Shown here piece after piece: positions 7,298-17,625 of a stretch of 64,000 bases of DNA (position 1 is its first letter; each line of letters starts with the position of its first letter). The translations under genes and the position numbers were made by a program. The stretch comes from Mycobacterium sp. OTB74 (lineage in GTDB: Bacteria > Actinomycetota > Actinomycetes > Mycobacteriales > Mycobacteriaceae). The DNA is taken from assembly GCF_029892685.1 (NCBI RefSeq), contig NZ_JARXVD010000003.1, forward strand, positions 248,001 through 312,000, given 5' to 3'. The notes beneath the pieces were generated by a model. That model ran no database searches. It was not told where the DNA came from and saw only the letters and a list, made by a program, of their open reading frames with translations.

Positions 7298-8818
7298 GTG
7301 AAGCAGCTCAGCGGTCTGGACGCCACTTTCCTGTATCTCGAGACCGCGACGACGTTCGGGCACGTCACCGGATTGATGGTCTTCGAGCGCCCCGACGAGG
7401 AGTTCGACCCGTACGAAGCGGTGTACGCGAAATACGCATCGCTGGTGGGGGAACTCGAACCGCTGCGTCGGCGGCTCGTCGAGGTGCCTCTTGGGCTCGA
7501 CCATCCCTACTGGGTCGACGACCCCAACTTCGATCTCGACTTCCATATCCGCGAAATCCATTTGGCGCGACCAGGAATGGTCGACCAGCTGGCCGACCAG
7601 GTGTCGCGCATCGTCGGGCGGCCGATGGACCGCAGTCGACCGCTGTGGGAGGTCTACGTCATCGACGGATTGCACAGCGGACAGTGGGCCCTGCTCACCA
7701 AATACCACCACGCCACCGTCGACGGGGCGGCCGGACAGCTGATGCTCAATATCCTGACCGACACCCAACCGGACACCACGCCACCCGGACCCGGCCCGGC
7801 GTGGCAGCCTGAACAGCTGCCCACCACGACCGAGCTACTGCGCCGGACTGCGGCCAATCTGGCCGGCCACCCGGTCAAGGCGCTGCGGGTGCAGACTCGG
7901 CTGGTCCGTCAGCTTGCCGACGCCGCCGGAATCGACGGCCTCAGCAGCACCGCGAGCAAAGCCGGTTCGGCAATCAAAGCCGTTGCGCGCCTTGGCAAAG
8001 ATGACGGCCCGAGAATTCCGCTGCCGACATCGTCGGCACCACCCACCCCGTGGAACAAGCCGATCACCAGTCACCGTCGGTTCGCCATGCGTACCGCCTC
8101 CTTGGAGAACGTCAAGCGACTCAAGGACGCCACCGGTGGCACGGTCAACGACATCGTGATGGCCATCTGTGCCGGTGGGTTGCGGCAATACCTCCTTGCC
8201 CACGACGCGCTGCCGAACCGCCCGCTGCGGGCCATGGTGCCGGTGTCCATCCGTACCGGTGAGGAAGACGATCCGTGGACCAATCGCGTATCGGCGATCT
8301 TCCCCCAGCTGCCGACGGACTGCGAAGACCCGCTCGAACGGGTCGCCCGCTGTCGCGAAGCGATGCTCGATGCCAAGCGACTGCTGGATCTGATGCCCGC
8401 CGATCAACTCGGTGATATGGCCCAGTTTTCGGCTCCGGTGCTGTCGACGTCTGCGATGCGGCTGGCGTCCCGGTTCGGGCTGGCCCACCGGATCGCGGCC
8501 ATGCCGTTCAACCTGGTGATCTCCAACGTCCCGGGTCCTCGCCAGCCGCTGTATTTCGCGGGAGCGCAACTGTGCCATCAGTTCCCGGTATCGATCGTAA
8601 CCGAAGGCCAGGGGCTCAACATCACCGTGGTGAGCTACCTGGACCGGCTGGATTTCGGTTTCATCGTCGACCGCGAGCTGGTCCCCGACGTCTGGGATCT
8701 GGCCGACATGCACATCGACGAGATCGGCCGGCTGTTCGAAGCCAGCGGTGCGCAGTGGGCCCAGGAGCCCCAACCCGCAGAACCCCGACGCGGCACGTCC
8801 GGCCGGAACAACAGATGA
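7298..8818 (+). CDS. Wax ester synthase/diacylglycerol acyltransferase (WS/DGAT)
   Basis: Bifunctional acyltransferase making triacylglycerol or wax esters from acyl-CoA. 506 aa, starting MKQLSGLDATFLYLET, with the catalytic HHxxxDG motif at residues 137-143 (HHATVDG), PLWEVYVIDGL before it and the late NVPGP motif (VISNVPGPRQPLY). The GTG at 7298 is chosen because AGGAGAGG precedes it by seven bases and it matches the usual family N-terminus; the frame is open further upstream. It lies 31 bases after the SDR. A second WS/DGAT occurs at 37165-38580. Confidence 0.92.
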   Translation: MKQLSGLDATFLYLETATTFGHVTGLMVFERPDEEFDPYEAVYAKYASLVGELEPLRRRLVEVPLGLDHPYWVDDPNFDLDFHIREIHLARPGMVDQLADQVSRIVGRPMDRSRPLWEVYVIDGLHSGQWALLTKYHHATVDGAAGQLMLNILTDTQPDTTPPGPGPAWQPEQLPTTTELLRRTAANLAGHPVKALRVQTRLVRQLADAAGIDGLSSTASKAGSAIKAVARLGKDDGPRIPLPTSSAPPTPWNKPITSHRRFAMRTASLENVKRLKDATGGTVNDIVMAICAGGLRQYLLAHDALPNRPLRAMVPVSIRTGEEDDPWTNRVSAIFPQLPTDCEDPLERVARCREAMLDAKRLLDLMPADQLGDMAQFSAPVLSTSAMRLASRFGLAHRIAAMPFNLVISNVPGPRQPLYFAGAQLCHQFPVSIVTEGQGLNITVVSYLDRLDFGFIVDRELVPDVWDLADMHIDEIGRLFEASGAQWAQEPQPAEPRRGTSGRNNR

Positions 8819-8855
8819 CATCAGCTAGCGCGTGATCGGCCCTTAGGGTCAGCGC

Positions 8856-9827
8856 ATGAGTGATTCTGACGACGCGAATGTGCCGACCGTCGTCGTCGCG
8901 CTCGGCGCCAACGTGCTGATCGCGGTCGCCAAGACCGCGGCCGCATTGGTCACCGGGAGCGCCTCGATGCTCGCCGAGTCCGCCCATTCCTGGGCGGACA
9001 CCGGCAATGAGGTGTTCCTGCTGATCGGCACGCGCCAGTCGAAAAAGCCCGCCGATGCCGAACACCGGCTCGGCTACGGCAGAGCGGGTTACATCTGGTC
9101 GATGTTCGCGGCCTTCGGGTTGTTCACCGTCGGTTCGGTGGTGTCGATCTGGCACGGAATCCAGTCGTTGCGCGGAGCTTCAGAAAACACGGAAGCAACG
9201 TCGTATGGCTGGGCGTACCTGGTGCTGGCGGTCTCCTTCCTCTTGGAAGGCTCGTCATTCCTGCAGGCGTTGTCACAGACCCGCTCGATTGCGGTGCGGC
9301 GGCGGGTCCACCCACTGCGTTACATCCGGGTGACCTCCAATCCGATGCTGCGCGCGGTGTTCGCCGAGGACCTGTCGGCATTGATCGGCATCGTGATCGC
9401 GACGTGCGGCATCCTGACCCACGAGCTGACGGGGAACGCAGTCTGGGATGCGACGGGCTCGATCCTGGTTGGTCTGCTGCTCGGCGGCGTCGCGCTGTTC
9501 CTCATCGGCCGCAACATGGACTTCCTCACCGGGGAGGCGGTCACCCCGCTCACCCGCAACAACGCGCTGCGCGCTCTGCGGGAACACCGTGACATCGAGC
9601 GGGTCAGCTATCTGCACATGGAATGGGTCGGCGCGGACCGCGTCTTTCTCGTCGCAGCCGTTGACTTGGTCGGTGACGCAGCTGAATCCAATGTTGCCGC
9701 GCGACTCAACGGTGTCGCCGACGCTTTGCAGGCCCGCCCGGAGATCGTGCGGGCGGTGCTGACGCTGACCCGGCCGGGCGATACCGTCGACCTGCAGCCG
9801 GGCGAGCTGCCCGACTGGTATCGCTGA
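8856..9827 (+). CDS. Cation diffusion facilitator (CDF) family metal transporter
   Basis: 323-aa CDF exporter, moving Zn(II), Co(II) or similar divalent cations out of the cytoplasm against protons. TM1-TM2 begin at residue 9 ([20 protein letters not shown]), and the metal-site motif on TM2 is [12 protein letters not shown] (HxxxD). TM5 has [14 protein letters not shown] (DxxxD-like), and a C-terminal ferredoxin-like cytoplasmic domain follows. TM segments and the histidine/aspartate pairs fit the family. It lies 37 bases after the WS/DGAT gene with no clear terminator between them and 65 bases before the molybdopterin oxidoreductase. Confidence 0.88.
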   Translation: MSDSDDANVPTVVVALGANVLIAVAKTAAALVTGSASMLAESAHSWADTGNEVFLLIGTRQSKKPADAEHRLGYGRAGYIWSMFAAFGLFTVGSVVSIWHGIQSLRGASENTEATSYGWAYLVLAVSFLLEGSSFLQALSQTRSIAVRRRVHPLRYIRVTSNPMLRAVFAEDLSALIGIVIATCGILTHELTGNAVWDATGSILVGLLLGGVALFLIGRNMDFLTGEAVTPLTRNNALRALREHRDIERVSYLHMEWVGADRVFLVAAVDLVGDAAESNVAARLNGVADALQARPEIVRAVLTLTRPGDTVDLQPGELPDWYR

Positions 9828-9892
9828 GCGGCCGTCGGAAATTCGGAAATTCAGCATGGACGCGGGTGTTTCGAGGCGCGCAGACTTGACCA

Positions 9893-12208
9893 ATGACCGA
9901 CCGGAGCACAGAGCAACACACTGAGGCCGAGGATCAGCCCGAGAGCCAAGGTGAACCAGGGTTCCATCCGTATCATCACCCAGCCGCAGGCTGGGGTGCT
10001 GCCAAGAGCGTCACCAAGTTTCTGATCCGCGAACGCGAGCCGTTCGACGGGCCGCGCGCGATCATGAGGATGAACCACGAAGACGGTGGCTTCGACTGCC
10101 CGGGATGCGCGTGGCCCGATGACATGAAGGGCCTCAGGCTCGACATCTGTGAGAACGGCATCAAACACGTCACGTGGGAGATGACGAAAAATCGTTGCGG
10201 TCCGGAATTCTTTGCCCAACACACTGTTTCAGAGCTCGCAACGTGGAGTGACTTCGCCCTGGAAGACCAGGGCAGGCTCACCGAACCGATGGTGTACGAC
10301 GTAGAGATCGACCGTTACCTGCCGATCAGCTGGCGCGACGCGTTCGAGCTGGTAGGTGGTGCGCTGGCTGACCTTGATGACCCGAATCAGGCGTCTTTCT
10401 ACACCTCCGGTCGCCTGGGCAATGAGGCCACGTTCCTGTACCAGTTGATGGCCCGCGAGCTTGGCACCAACAACCTGCCGGACTGCTCCAACATGTGTCA
10501 CGAGGCCAGCGGGCGAGCGCTCAAGGCGGCACTGGGAACCGGTAAAGGCACCGTCGATCTGGAAGATTGGCAGACCGCAGACGCGCTGTTCATCATCGGC
10601 GTCAACGCCGCCTCCAATGCGCCGCGGATGCTGACCGCGCTGGCCGAGGCCTATCGTCGCGGTGCACAGATCGTGCATATCAACCCACTGGTGGAAGCGG
10701 GCGCCACCCGCACCATCATCCCGCACGATTTCCTGCGCATGGCTACCTTCCAATCGACCAAGACCAGCACCCTCAACCTGCAGCCCCGCATCGGCGGCGA
10801 TATGGCGCTGATCCGGGGCATCGCGAAAGTCGTTCTGGAACAAGCCGAAACAGACCCTAAAGCGCTCGACGTGGAATTCATCGAGCGCTACACGGTGGGT
10901 TTCGAGAACTACCGCGCGGTCTGCGAGGCCGCCTCGTGGGACGAGATCGAATACAAATCCGGTGTGCGCCAATCCGATATCCGCAAGGCCGCCAAGATCT
11001 ACCGCGACTCGGACCGCAGCATCATCAGCTGGTGCCTGGGCGTCACCCAGCACGAACACGGCGTGGACAGTGTGCGTGAAATCGTCAATCTGCTGTTGCT
11101 GCGCGGCAATTTGGGCCGCGAGGGCGCGGGACCGTCACCCGTTCGCGGGCACAGCAATGTGCAGGGCAACCGCACCTGCGGCATCGACCACCGGCCCACC
11201 GAAGACTTCCTCGCGCGCCTCGCCGAGGTGTGCGAGATCGACCCACCGATTGCGCACGGACTGGACACGGTCAACACCATCGAGGCCATGCACAGTGGGA
11301 AGCTCAAGGTATTCATCGGCATGGGCGGCAATTTCGCCAGCGCGGCGCCGGACACCGCGTACACGTTCGCGGGCCTGCAGAAATGTGATCTCACCGTGCA
11401 CGTCAGCACCAAACTCAACCGCAGCCACGTGATCCACGGCCGCCGCGCGCTGATCCTGCCGTGTTTGGGCCGCACCGAGAAAGACCGGCAGAAGGCGGGC
11501 GTCCAGTCCACCTCGGTCGAAGATTCGATGAGCATGGTGCATCTGTCGGTCGGTATGAAGAAGCCGGCTTCACCGCATCTGTTGTCCGAGCCGGCGATCA
11601 TCGCCGGTATCGCGCACGCTGCATTGCCGGACAGTCGGACGCCGTGGAGTTGGTACGTCGAGGACTACGACCGGATTCGGGACACCATGGCCAAGGTGCT
11701 CGACGGTTTTGAAGACTTCAATCGGCGGGTCCGGCTGCCGCTGGGCTTCCGTATCAAGCAGCCTGCACGGGAACTGATCTTTCTGACCCCGTCCGGTCGC
11801 GCAGAATTCTCGGCGTCCGACCTGCCCGACGACAGCGTCGCCTCCGGCACCCTGACCCTGGCCACGCTGCGTTCGCACGATCAATGGAACACGACCGTCT
11901 ACTCTGACAATGACCGCTACCGCGGCGTCGAGAACCTGCGCGCGTTGGTGTTCATGAATGCCGACGACATGGCCGACCGCGACCTCAAGGAGTTCGACGA
12001 CGTCGATATCGTCGCCACCGCGCGCGACGGCAGCACCCGATCGCTGCGGCGGTACAAGGCTGTTCCGTATGGCATCCCACGCGGCTGCGCGGCCGGGTAC
12101 ATGCCGGAGATGAACGTGCTGTGCGCCATCGGCGACTACAGCACGCAGAGCGATCAGCCCATCATGAAGAACGTCAAAGTCACCGTGACGGCATCAACCG
12201 GCACGTGA
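9893..12208 (+). CDS. FdhF-type molybdopterin oxidoreductase alpha subunit
   Basis: 771-aa molybdopterin (bis-MGD) oxidoreductase of the FdhF-like/TIGR01701 group, similar to M. tuberculosis Rv2900c. Recognisable segments: CPGCAWPDD near residue 64, the cofactor region SNMCHEASGRAL near residue 200, GVTQHEHGVDSV, the GHSNVQGNRTCG stretch and the C-terminal molydopterin-binding domain beginning around residue 640. Members are annotated as formate dehydrogenase H-like, but without the full four-cysteine Fe-S cluster binding set the true electron donor is unclear, and no accessory electron-transfer subunit or fdhD is adjacent. It is the last gene of the accessory block and converges on ipdC. Confidence 0.85.
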   Translation: MTDRSTEQHTEAEDQPESQGEPGFHPYHHPAAGWGAAKSVTKFLIREREPFDGPRAIMRMNHEDGGFDCPGCAWPDDMKGLRLDICENGIKHVTWEMTKNRCGPEFFAQHTVSELATWSDFALEDQGRLTEPMVYDVEIDRYLPISWRDAFELVGGALADLDDPNQASFYTSGRLGNEATFLYQLMARELGTNNLPDCSNMCHEASGRALKAALGTGKGTVDLEDWQTADALFIIGVNAASNAPRMLTALAEAYRRGAQIVHINPLVEAGATRTIIPHDFLRMATFQSTKTSTLNLQPRIGGDMALIRGIAKVVLEQAETDPKALDVEFIERYTVGFENYRAVCEAASWDEIEYKSGVRQSDIRKAAKIYRDSDRSIISWCLGVTQHEHGVDSVREIVNLLLLRGNLGREGAGPSPVRGHSNVQGNRTCGIDHRPTEDFLARLAEVCEIDPPIAHGLDTVNTIEAMHSGKLKVFIGMGGNFASAAPDTAYTFAGLQKCDLTVHVSTKLNRSHVIHGRRALILPCLGRTEKDRQKAGVQSTSVEDSMSMVHLSVGMKKPASPHLLSEPAIIAGIAHAALPDSRTPWSWYVEDYDRIRDTMAKVLDGFEDFNRRVRLPLGFRIKQPARELIFLTPSGRAEFSASDLPDDSVASGTLTLATLRSHDQWNTTVYSDNDRYRGVENLRALVFMNADDMADRDLKEFDDVDIVATARDGSTRSLRRYKAVPYGIPRGCAAGYMPEMNVLCAIGDYSTQSDQPIMKNVKVTVTASTGT

Positions 12209-12293
12209 GTTGGCCTGTGGCGCAGCGTGACCGAGGTAGGTATCACCCGCGGGCGGCCGGCAGAGCATCGCCGCCCGCGGGGAGAATGAGGGG

Positions 12294-13364
12294 TTACTGG
12301 ATGTAGCTGGTGGCGGCCTGAAGGTGCTCGATGGCCTCGGCCACGATCTCCCGGACCAACTCGGCGCACGACGGCAGGTCGTCGATGATGCCGGCCACCT
12401 GACCGGACGCCAGCACAGCAGCGTCCGTATTACCTTCCACCAGACCGGCTTTCAGCAGCATCGGGGTGTTGGCCGCCATGACGACCTGCGACCAGGTCAG
12501 TTCCTTGCCGTGCCGCATGGCCAGGCCATCTTTGACCATCGATGCCCAGCTCATCCCGGACATCTTCTTGAACTTCTGGGCGTTGCCGACCGCGGCGGCG
12601 AAACCACGTGCGCGCGAACCGCTTTCCAGCTTCTCCACCAGACCGGTACGCAGCACCCGGTGCGGCATACCGTCGACTCGGGTGGACACCACGGTGCCGT
12701 CCAGGGCCGCAGCCAGGTAGCGCTGCTTCACCGCGTCGGGCACCGTCGAGTCCGCCGTCAGCAGGAATCGGGTGCCCATTGCGACTCCCGCGGCGCCATA
12801 AGAGAGCGCAGCGGCCAGGCCGCGACCGTCGAAGAAGCCACCCGCGGCGATGACCGGCATGCCGGTGTCTTTCACCGCGTCCAGCACCGACGGCAACAGC
12901 AGAGTGGTGGCAACCGGACCGGTATGGCCACCGCCCTCGCCGCCCTGCACGATCACCGCGTCGGCGCCCCAGCTCGCCACCTTCTTGGCGTGCTTGGCCG
13001 CACCGACCGACGGAATAACCACGACACCGGCATCTTTCAGCCTCGCGATCAGCTCGGGCTTGGGGGCAAGGGCGAAGGAGGCGACTTTGACCCCTTCGCG
13101 GATCAGGAGGTCGACGCGGTCGCCCGCGTCGCCGGCGTCGGCACGCATGTTGATGCCGAACGGTTTATCGGTGGCAGCCTTGACCTTGGTCACTGCGGTC
13201 TGCAACTCGTCGAGCGTCATGGTCGCCGACGCCAGGATGCCCAGGCCGCCGGCGTTCGAGGTCGCGGAAACCAGTCGGGCACCGGCCACCCAGCCCATAC
13301 CGGTCTGCACGACGGGGTACTCGATACCGACCAGTTCGGTCAGCGGGGTAACGAGCTTGCTCAT
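12294..13364 (-). CDS. ipdC: IpdC, FMN-dependent NPD-family enzyme of ring C/D degradation
   Basis: Flavin enzyme of the 2-nitropropane dioxygenase/FabK-like TIM-barrel family. In the HIP pathway IpdC introduces the double bond in the 5-hydroxy-methyl-oxo-indane-carboxyl-CoA intermediate. 356 aa, with PVVQTGMGWVAG at the N-terminus, FGINMRADAG, the phosphate-binding QGGEGGGHTG near residue 140 and AAGGFFDGRG near residue 185. It is the last gene of echA20-ipdA-ipdB-ipdC, starting two bases after the ipdB stop. The ferredoxin gene fdxB that follows ipdC in M. tuberculosis is not here. Confidence 0.92.
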   Translation of the reverse strand: MSKLVTPLTELVGIEYPVVQTGMGWVAGARLVSATSNAGGLGILASATMTLDELQTAVTKVKAATDKPFGINMRADAGDAGDRVDLLIREGVKVASFALAPKPELIARLKDAGVVVIPSVGAAKHAKKVASWGADAVIVQGGEGGGHTGPVATTLLLPSVLDAVKDTGMPVIAAGGFFDGRGLAAALSYGAAGVAMGTRFLLTADSTVPDAVKQRYLAAALDGTVVSTRVDGMPHRVLRTGLVEKLESGSRARGFAAAVGNAQKFKKMSGMSWASMVKDGLAMRHGKELTWSQVVMAANTPMLLKAGLVEGNTDAAVLASGQVAGIIDDLPSCAELVREIVAEAIEHLQAATSYIQ

Positions 13365-13366
13365 CG

Positions 13367-14112
13367 TCAGGCCTTGACTTCTTTGTCCCGCAGCGACTTC
13401 GGGTCGATGACCTCGCGCAGCAGCTGCAGCTCTTCGTCGGTGGGTAGCCGGGTCTCTTCGGCGCTGTCCAGGCCGTGCACCTCGAAGGAGGTGTTCTCAG
13501 CAACCTGCACGGCCGTCACACCGGGGTGTAGAGACACCGCACGCATCTGGTGCTCGGGACCGTTGAAGTCGAACACGCCGAGGTTGGACACCACCCGGTA
13601 GATGTTGGCGAACCGGAAGGCCGGATTCTCCGGATCGACCTTGTCCCAACCGATTCCGGAAACGATGTCGACAGCTTCGGTGAACACCCGCTTGGAGTGG
13701 TTGCCCACGAAGTAGCTGGTGGCGTGATTGATGCTGTTGCCCGGCGCGCCGCGGACGCCGAACATCTGCCGGGTCGGGTGCTGGATCGGGCCGAAGGCCG
13801 ACAAGTTCTGGTTGCCGTAACGGTCAACCTGGTTGGCGCCCATGACCACATGGCGCCGGCCCCAGGCCAGCGTCTCGAAGACGCGGTTGAACGGCATCCA
13901 TCCTTCGACGGCGAACGGAGCGCCGATCGCCGGGGTGTCGGCAAGGATTCGGGCCTCGCCGTCGGTCAGCACGATATCGGGGGAGAAGGTCAACCGTGCC
14001 AGCCGGGCACCCACCTGGACGATGGTGGTCATAGGGCTGGCCATGATTTCCCCTGCGTCGCGGAACAATTCGGCGCAGGCGACAGCGCAGACGTCACCAC
14101 GGGTTGCTTCGC

Positions 14113-14116
<4 letters not shown>
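13367..14116 (-). CDS. ipdB: IpdB, beta subunit of the COCHEA-CoA ring C hydrolase
   Basis: Beta subunit of the IpdAB heterodimer, a CoA-transferase-fold protein that works as a hydrolase: it opens ring C of COCHEA-CoA by a retro-Claisen-like cleavage. 249 aa, with the glutaconate CoA-transferase subunit B fold; recognisable stretches are GVRGAPGNSINHATSYF and SLHPGVTAVQVAENT. The glutamate used by true CoA-transferases is not expected in this family. The ATG overlaps the ipdA stop by four bases (ATGA), which fits the obligate 1:1 partnership. Confidence 0.92.
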
Positions 14117-14997
<881 letters not shown>

Positions 14998-15008
14998 TAT
15001 TTGACCCC

Positions 15009-15030
15009 GTCTCGCTTCGCTCGTACCCGC
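15009..15030. repeat. GAGCGAAGCGA-type repeat in the echA20-ipdA gap
   Basis: GTCTCGCTTCGCTCGTACCC contains, on the minus strand, CGAGCGAAGCGAGAC. The same 11-base core GAGCGAAGCGA occurs twice at the 3' end of fadE28 (24366-24419). Three copies at gene junctions of beta-oxidation operons suggest a small dispersed repeat. Confidence 0.55.
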
Positions 15031-15034
15031 CGAA

Positions 15035-15793
15035 TCATTTGGCAGCTCCCTTATTGGTCCCCGCGAACTCGTCGCGGTGCTCGTCGGACACGCCGGACAG
15101 GTTCAGCTCGAAGGTGAAGCCCTGCTCCATGCGGTACCGCGCGTTGACGGGCTGCACGTCGATAAAGTTCAGCGCTTCCTTGGCGGCACGGATGACGCGG
15201 GTGTCCTTCGAGGCGATGTCGCGGGCAACGCGTAGCGCGGCCTCGTCGAGTTCCTCGCGGGGGACCACCTCGTGCACCGAGCCGAAGTGGTGCAGCGTTT
15301 CGGCGGGAACCGTTGCGGCGGTGAAGAACAACCGGCGCATCATGTGCTGGGGGACCAGCCGGGACAGGTGGGTGGCCGCACCCAGAGCGCCGCGCTCGAC
15401 CTCGGGCAGGCCGAACTTGGCGTCGTCGGAGGCGACGATCACGTCGGCGTTGCCGACCAGACCGATGCCGCCGCCGACGCAGAAGCCGTTGACCGCCGCG
15501 ATGACCGGAACCTGGCACTCGTACACCGCGCGGAACGCCTCATAACAGCCACGGTTGGCGTCGATGAGTGCGCCGAAGCCCTCGGTGTTCTGCATTTCCT
15601 TGATGTCGACGCCGGCGTTGAAGCCACGTCCTTCGGCCCGCAGGATCACCACGTGGGTGCTCTTGTCGCGCCCGGCCGCGGTGATCGCGTCGGCCAGTTC
15701 GAACCACCCCGCCGACGGGATGGCATTGACCGGCGGGTAGTTCACGGTGACCGAGACGATGCCCGGTTCGACTGTCTTGGTGGTGATGGTCAT
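15035..15793 (-). CDS. echA20: EchA20, ring D-opening hydrolase of the HIP pathway
   Basis: Crotonase-fold enzyme which, despite its enoyl-CoA hydratase name, hydrolyses ring D of the dioxo-indene-carboxyl-CoA intermediate to give COCHEA-CoA, the substrate of IpdAB. 252 aa, with oxyanion-hole segments GFNAGVDIKEM (about residue 60) and NGFCVGGGIGL (about residue 105), and LPEVERGALGA. It is the first gene of echA20-ipdA-ipdB-ipdC. The ATG at 15793 is preceded by CAGGAAGTGACTG. The operator at 15822-15835 lies 29 bases upstream and is shared with the divergent SDR pair. Confidence 0.92.
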   Translation of the reverse strand: MTITTKTVEPGIVSVTVNYPPVNAIPSAGWFELADAITAAGRDKSTHVVILRAEGRGFNAGVDIKEMQNTEGFGALIDANRGCYEAFRAVYECQVPVIAAVNGFCVGGGIGLVGNADVIVASDDAKFGLPEVERGALGAATHLSRLVPQHMMRRLFFTAATVPAETLHHFGSVHEVVPREELDEAALRVARDIASKDTRVIRAAKEALNFIDVQPVNARYRMEQGFTFELNLSGVSDEHRDEFAGTNKGAAK

Positions 15794-15821
15794 CAGTCAC
15801 TTCCTGGGAGGTGGTTACCTA

Positions 15822-15835
15822 AGCAAGCACTTGCT
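15822..15835. promoter_or_regulatory. KstR2 operator between echA20 and the divergent SDR genes
   Basis: AGCAAGCACTTGCT is a perfect palindrome and an exact match to AnCAAGnnCTTGnT. Rightward, a -10-like TACGCT (15839-15844) starts three bases later and the GTG start at 15851 follows six bases after it, implying a leaderless message. Leftward, echA20 has a leader with a Shine-Dalgarno. Confidence 0.9.
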
Positions 15836-15850
15836 TGGTACGCTAGCACA

Positions 15851-16615
15851 GTGAGTGCTGGAATCAATCTGCAGCTGGCTGATCGGGTGGTCCTGGTGAC
15901 CGGCGGGGTGCGCGGCGTCGGCGCCGGTATCAGTGAGGTGTTCGCCCAGCAGGGCGCCACCGTCATCACCTGCGCCCGTCGTCCGGTCGAGGGACTGCCC
16001 TATGAGTTCCACTCCTGCGACGTCCGCGACGACGACTCGGTCAAGGCGATGATCGACGCCATTGTGGCGAAGCATGGACGGCTCGACGTGGTGGTCAACA
16101 ACGCCGGCGGTTCGCCTTACGTCGCGGCCGCTGAAGCGAAGGCCAGTTTCAGTCGAAAGATCATCGAGCTGAATCTGCTTGGGCCACTGTCGGTTTCCCA
16201 GCACGCCAACGCCGTGATGCAGAACCAGCCGCAAGGCGGCGTGATCGTCAACATCTCCAGCGTCAGCGCGCACCGCCCCACGCCGGGCACCGCGGCCTAC
16301 GGCGCAGCCAAGGCGGGTATCGACAATCTGACCAGCACGCTGGCCGTCGAATGGTCACCCAAGGTCCGGGTGAATTCGGTGGTGGTCGGCATGGTCGAGA
16401 CCGAACAGTCCGAGCTATTCTACGGTGACGCCGAGTCGGTGGCCGCTGTTGCTGCGACCGTACCGCTGGGGCGTCTGGCCAAGCCGACCGATATCGGTTG
16501 GGCGGCAGCATTTTTGGCCTCCGAGGCTGCGTCGTACATCAGCGGTGCGTCCCTCGAAGTGCACGGCGGTGGTGAACCGCCGCAGTACCTGGAAGCTTCC
16601 AGCGCCAACAAGTAG
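15851..16615 (+). CDS. KstR2-regulon SDR oxidoreductase (Rv3549c type)
   Basis: 254-aa short-chain dehydrogenase with TGGVRGVGAGIS in the cofactor site, NNAGGSPY, ISSVSAHRP and YGAAKAG (YxxxK). Its length, neighbour and divergence from echA20 match Rv3549c of M. tuberculosis, a KstR2-regulated gene whose exact step is not settled. The frame is open far upstream; I place the start at GTG 15851 because the KstR2 operator and -10 element sit directly before it and MSAGINLQLADRVVLVTGG is a proper SDR N-terminus. The second SDR follows after 43 bases. Confidence 0.88.
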   Translation: MSAGINLQLADRVVLVTGGVRGVGAGISEVFAQQGATVITCARRPVEGLPYEFHSCDVRDDDSVKAMIDAIVAKHGRLDVVVNNAGGSPYVAAAEAKASFSRKIIELNLLGPLSVSQHANAVMQNQPQGGVIVNISSVSAHRPTPGTAAYGAAKAGIDNLTSTLAVEWSPKVRVNSVVVGMVETEQSELFYGDAESVAAVAATVPLGRLAKPTDIGWAAAFLASEAASYISGASLEVHGGGEPPQYLEASSANK

Positions 16616-16658
16616 GGCGCGCGGAGCGCCCCAAAACAACACGGTAGGAGATATATCA

Positions 16659-17564
16659 ATGGGATTGCTCGACGGCCGCGTGGTCATCGTGACGGGCGCA
16701 GGTGGCGGTATCGGACGTGAGCACGCGCTTGCGTTCGCAGCTGAGGGTGCCCGCGTTGTGGTCAACGACATCGGGGTGGGTCTGGACGGTTCACCGGCCG
16801 GTGGCGGTAGCGCCGCGCAGAAGGTGGTCGACGAGATCGTCGCTGCCGGAGGCGAAGCCGTTGCCAATGGTTCGAACGTCGCCGACTGGGGACAGGCCGA
16901 GGCCTTGATCAATCAGGCCGTGGATAGCTTTGGCCGCCTTGACGTTCTCGTCAACAATGCCGGCATCGTGCGCGACCGGATGTTCGCCAACGCCACCGAA
17001 GAAGAGTTCGACGCCGTCACCGCCGTGCACCTGAAGGGGCACTTCGCCACCATGAAGCATGCCGCCGCGTACTGGCGGGCCAAGTCCAAGGCCGGCGAAA
17101 CCGTCGATGCACGCATCATCAACACCAGCTCTGGAGCCGGCCTGCAGGGCAGTGTCGGGCAGGCCAACTACAGCGCCTCCAAGGCCGGCATCGCCGCGCT
17201 GACCCTGGTCGCCGCGGCCGAGATGGGCCGCTATGGCGTCACCGTCAACGCCATTGCACCGTCGGCCCGCACCCGGATGACCGAGACCGTGTTCGCCGAC
17301 ATGATGGCCACCCAGGACCAGGCCTTCGACGCCATGGCTGCGGAGAACATCTCGCCGCTGGTGGTGTGGCTGGGCAGCGTCGAGTCGCGGGATATCACCG
17401 GCAAGATGTTCGAGCTCGAGGGCGGCAAGATTCGCATCGCCGAGGGCTGGGCGCACGGTCCGCAGATCGACAAGGGCGCCAAGTGGGACCCGGCGGAGCT
17501 GGGCCCTGTGGTCGCAGACCTGCTGGCCAAGGCGCGGCCCGCGGTGCCGGTGTACGGCGCCTGA
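16659..17564 (+). CDS. KstR2-regulon SDR oxidoreductase (Rv3548c type)
   Basis: 301-aa SDR of the longer, multifunctional-enzyme-2-like class (MGLLDGRVVIVTGAGGGIG), with NNAG, NTSSGAGLQG and YSASKAG (YxxxK). The N-terminal insertion VGLDGSPAGGGSA after the second strand is typical of 3-hydroxyacyl-CoA dehydrogenases of the peroxisomal MFE type, so an acyl-CoA beta-hydroxyl substrate is likely. The ATG at 16659 is supported by TAGGAG eight bases upstream, although the frame is open further back. It matches Rv3548c in size and place and is co-transcribed with the preceding SDR. Confidence 0.88.
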   Translation: MGLLDGRVVIVTGAGGGIGREHALAFAAEGARVVVNDIGVGLDGSPAGGGSAAQKVVDEIVAAGGEAVANGSNVADWGQAEALINQAVDSFGRLDVLVNNAGIVRDRMFANATEEEFDAVTAVHLKGHFATMKHAAAYWRAKSKAGETVDARIINTSSGAGLQGSVGQANYSASKAGIAALTLVAAAEMGRYGVTVNAIAPSARTRMTETVFADMMATQDQAFDAMAAENISPLVVWLGSVESRDITGKMFELEGGKIRIAEGWAHGPQIDKGAKWDPAELGPVVADLLAKARPAVPVYGA

Positions 17565-17584
17565 GCAGTGCTGCGCGAGCGTGC

Positions 17585-17625
17585 GCGTGGGTGTCAATTT
17601 TTCCTAACTCCTGACACACCCACGC
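17585..17625 (+). terminator. Hairpin after the SDR pair
   Basis: GCGTGGGTGTCA and TGACACACCCACGC form a stem with a two-base bulge around a T-rich loop, 20 bases past the SDR stop codon. The open frame of the following proline-rich remnant begins inside its distal arm. Confidence 0.6.

Noticed and set aside
12324..13601. 425-aa plus-strand open frame opposite ipdC
   Set aside because: It is antisense to a well-identified gene, is composed of His/Gln/Arg-rich shadow sequence and has no motif or ribosome-binding site.
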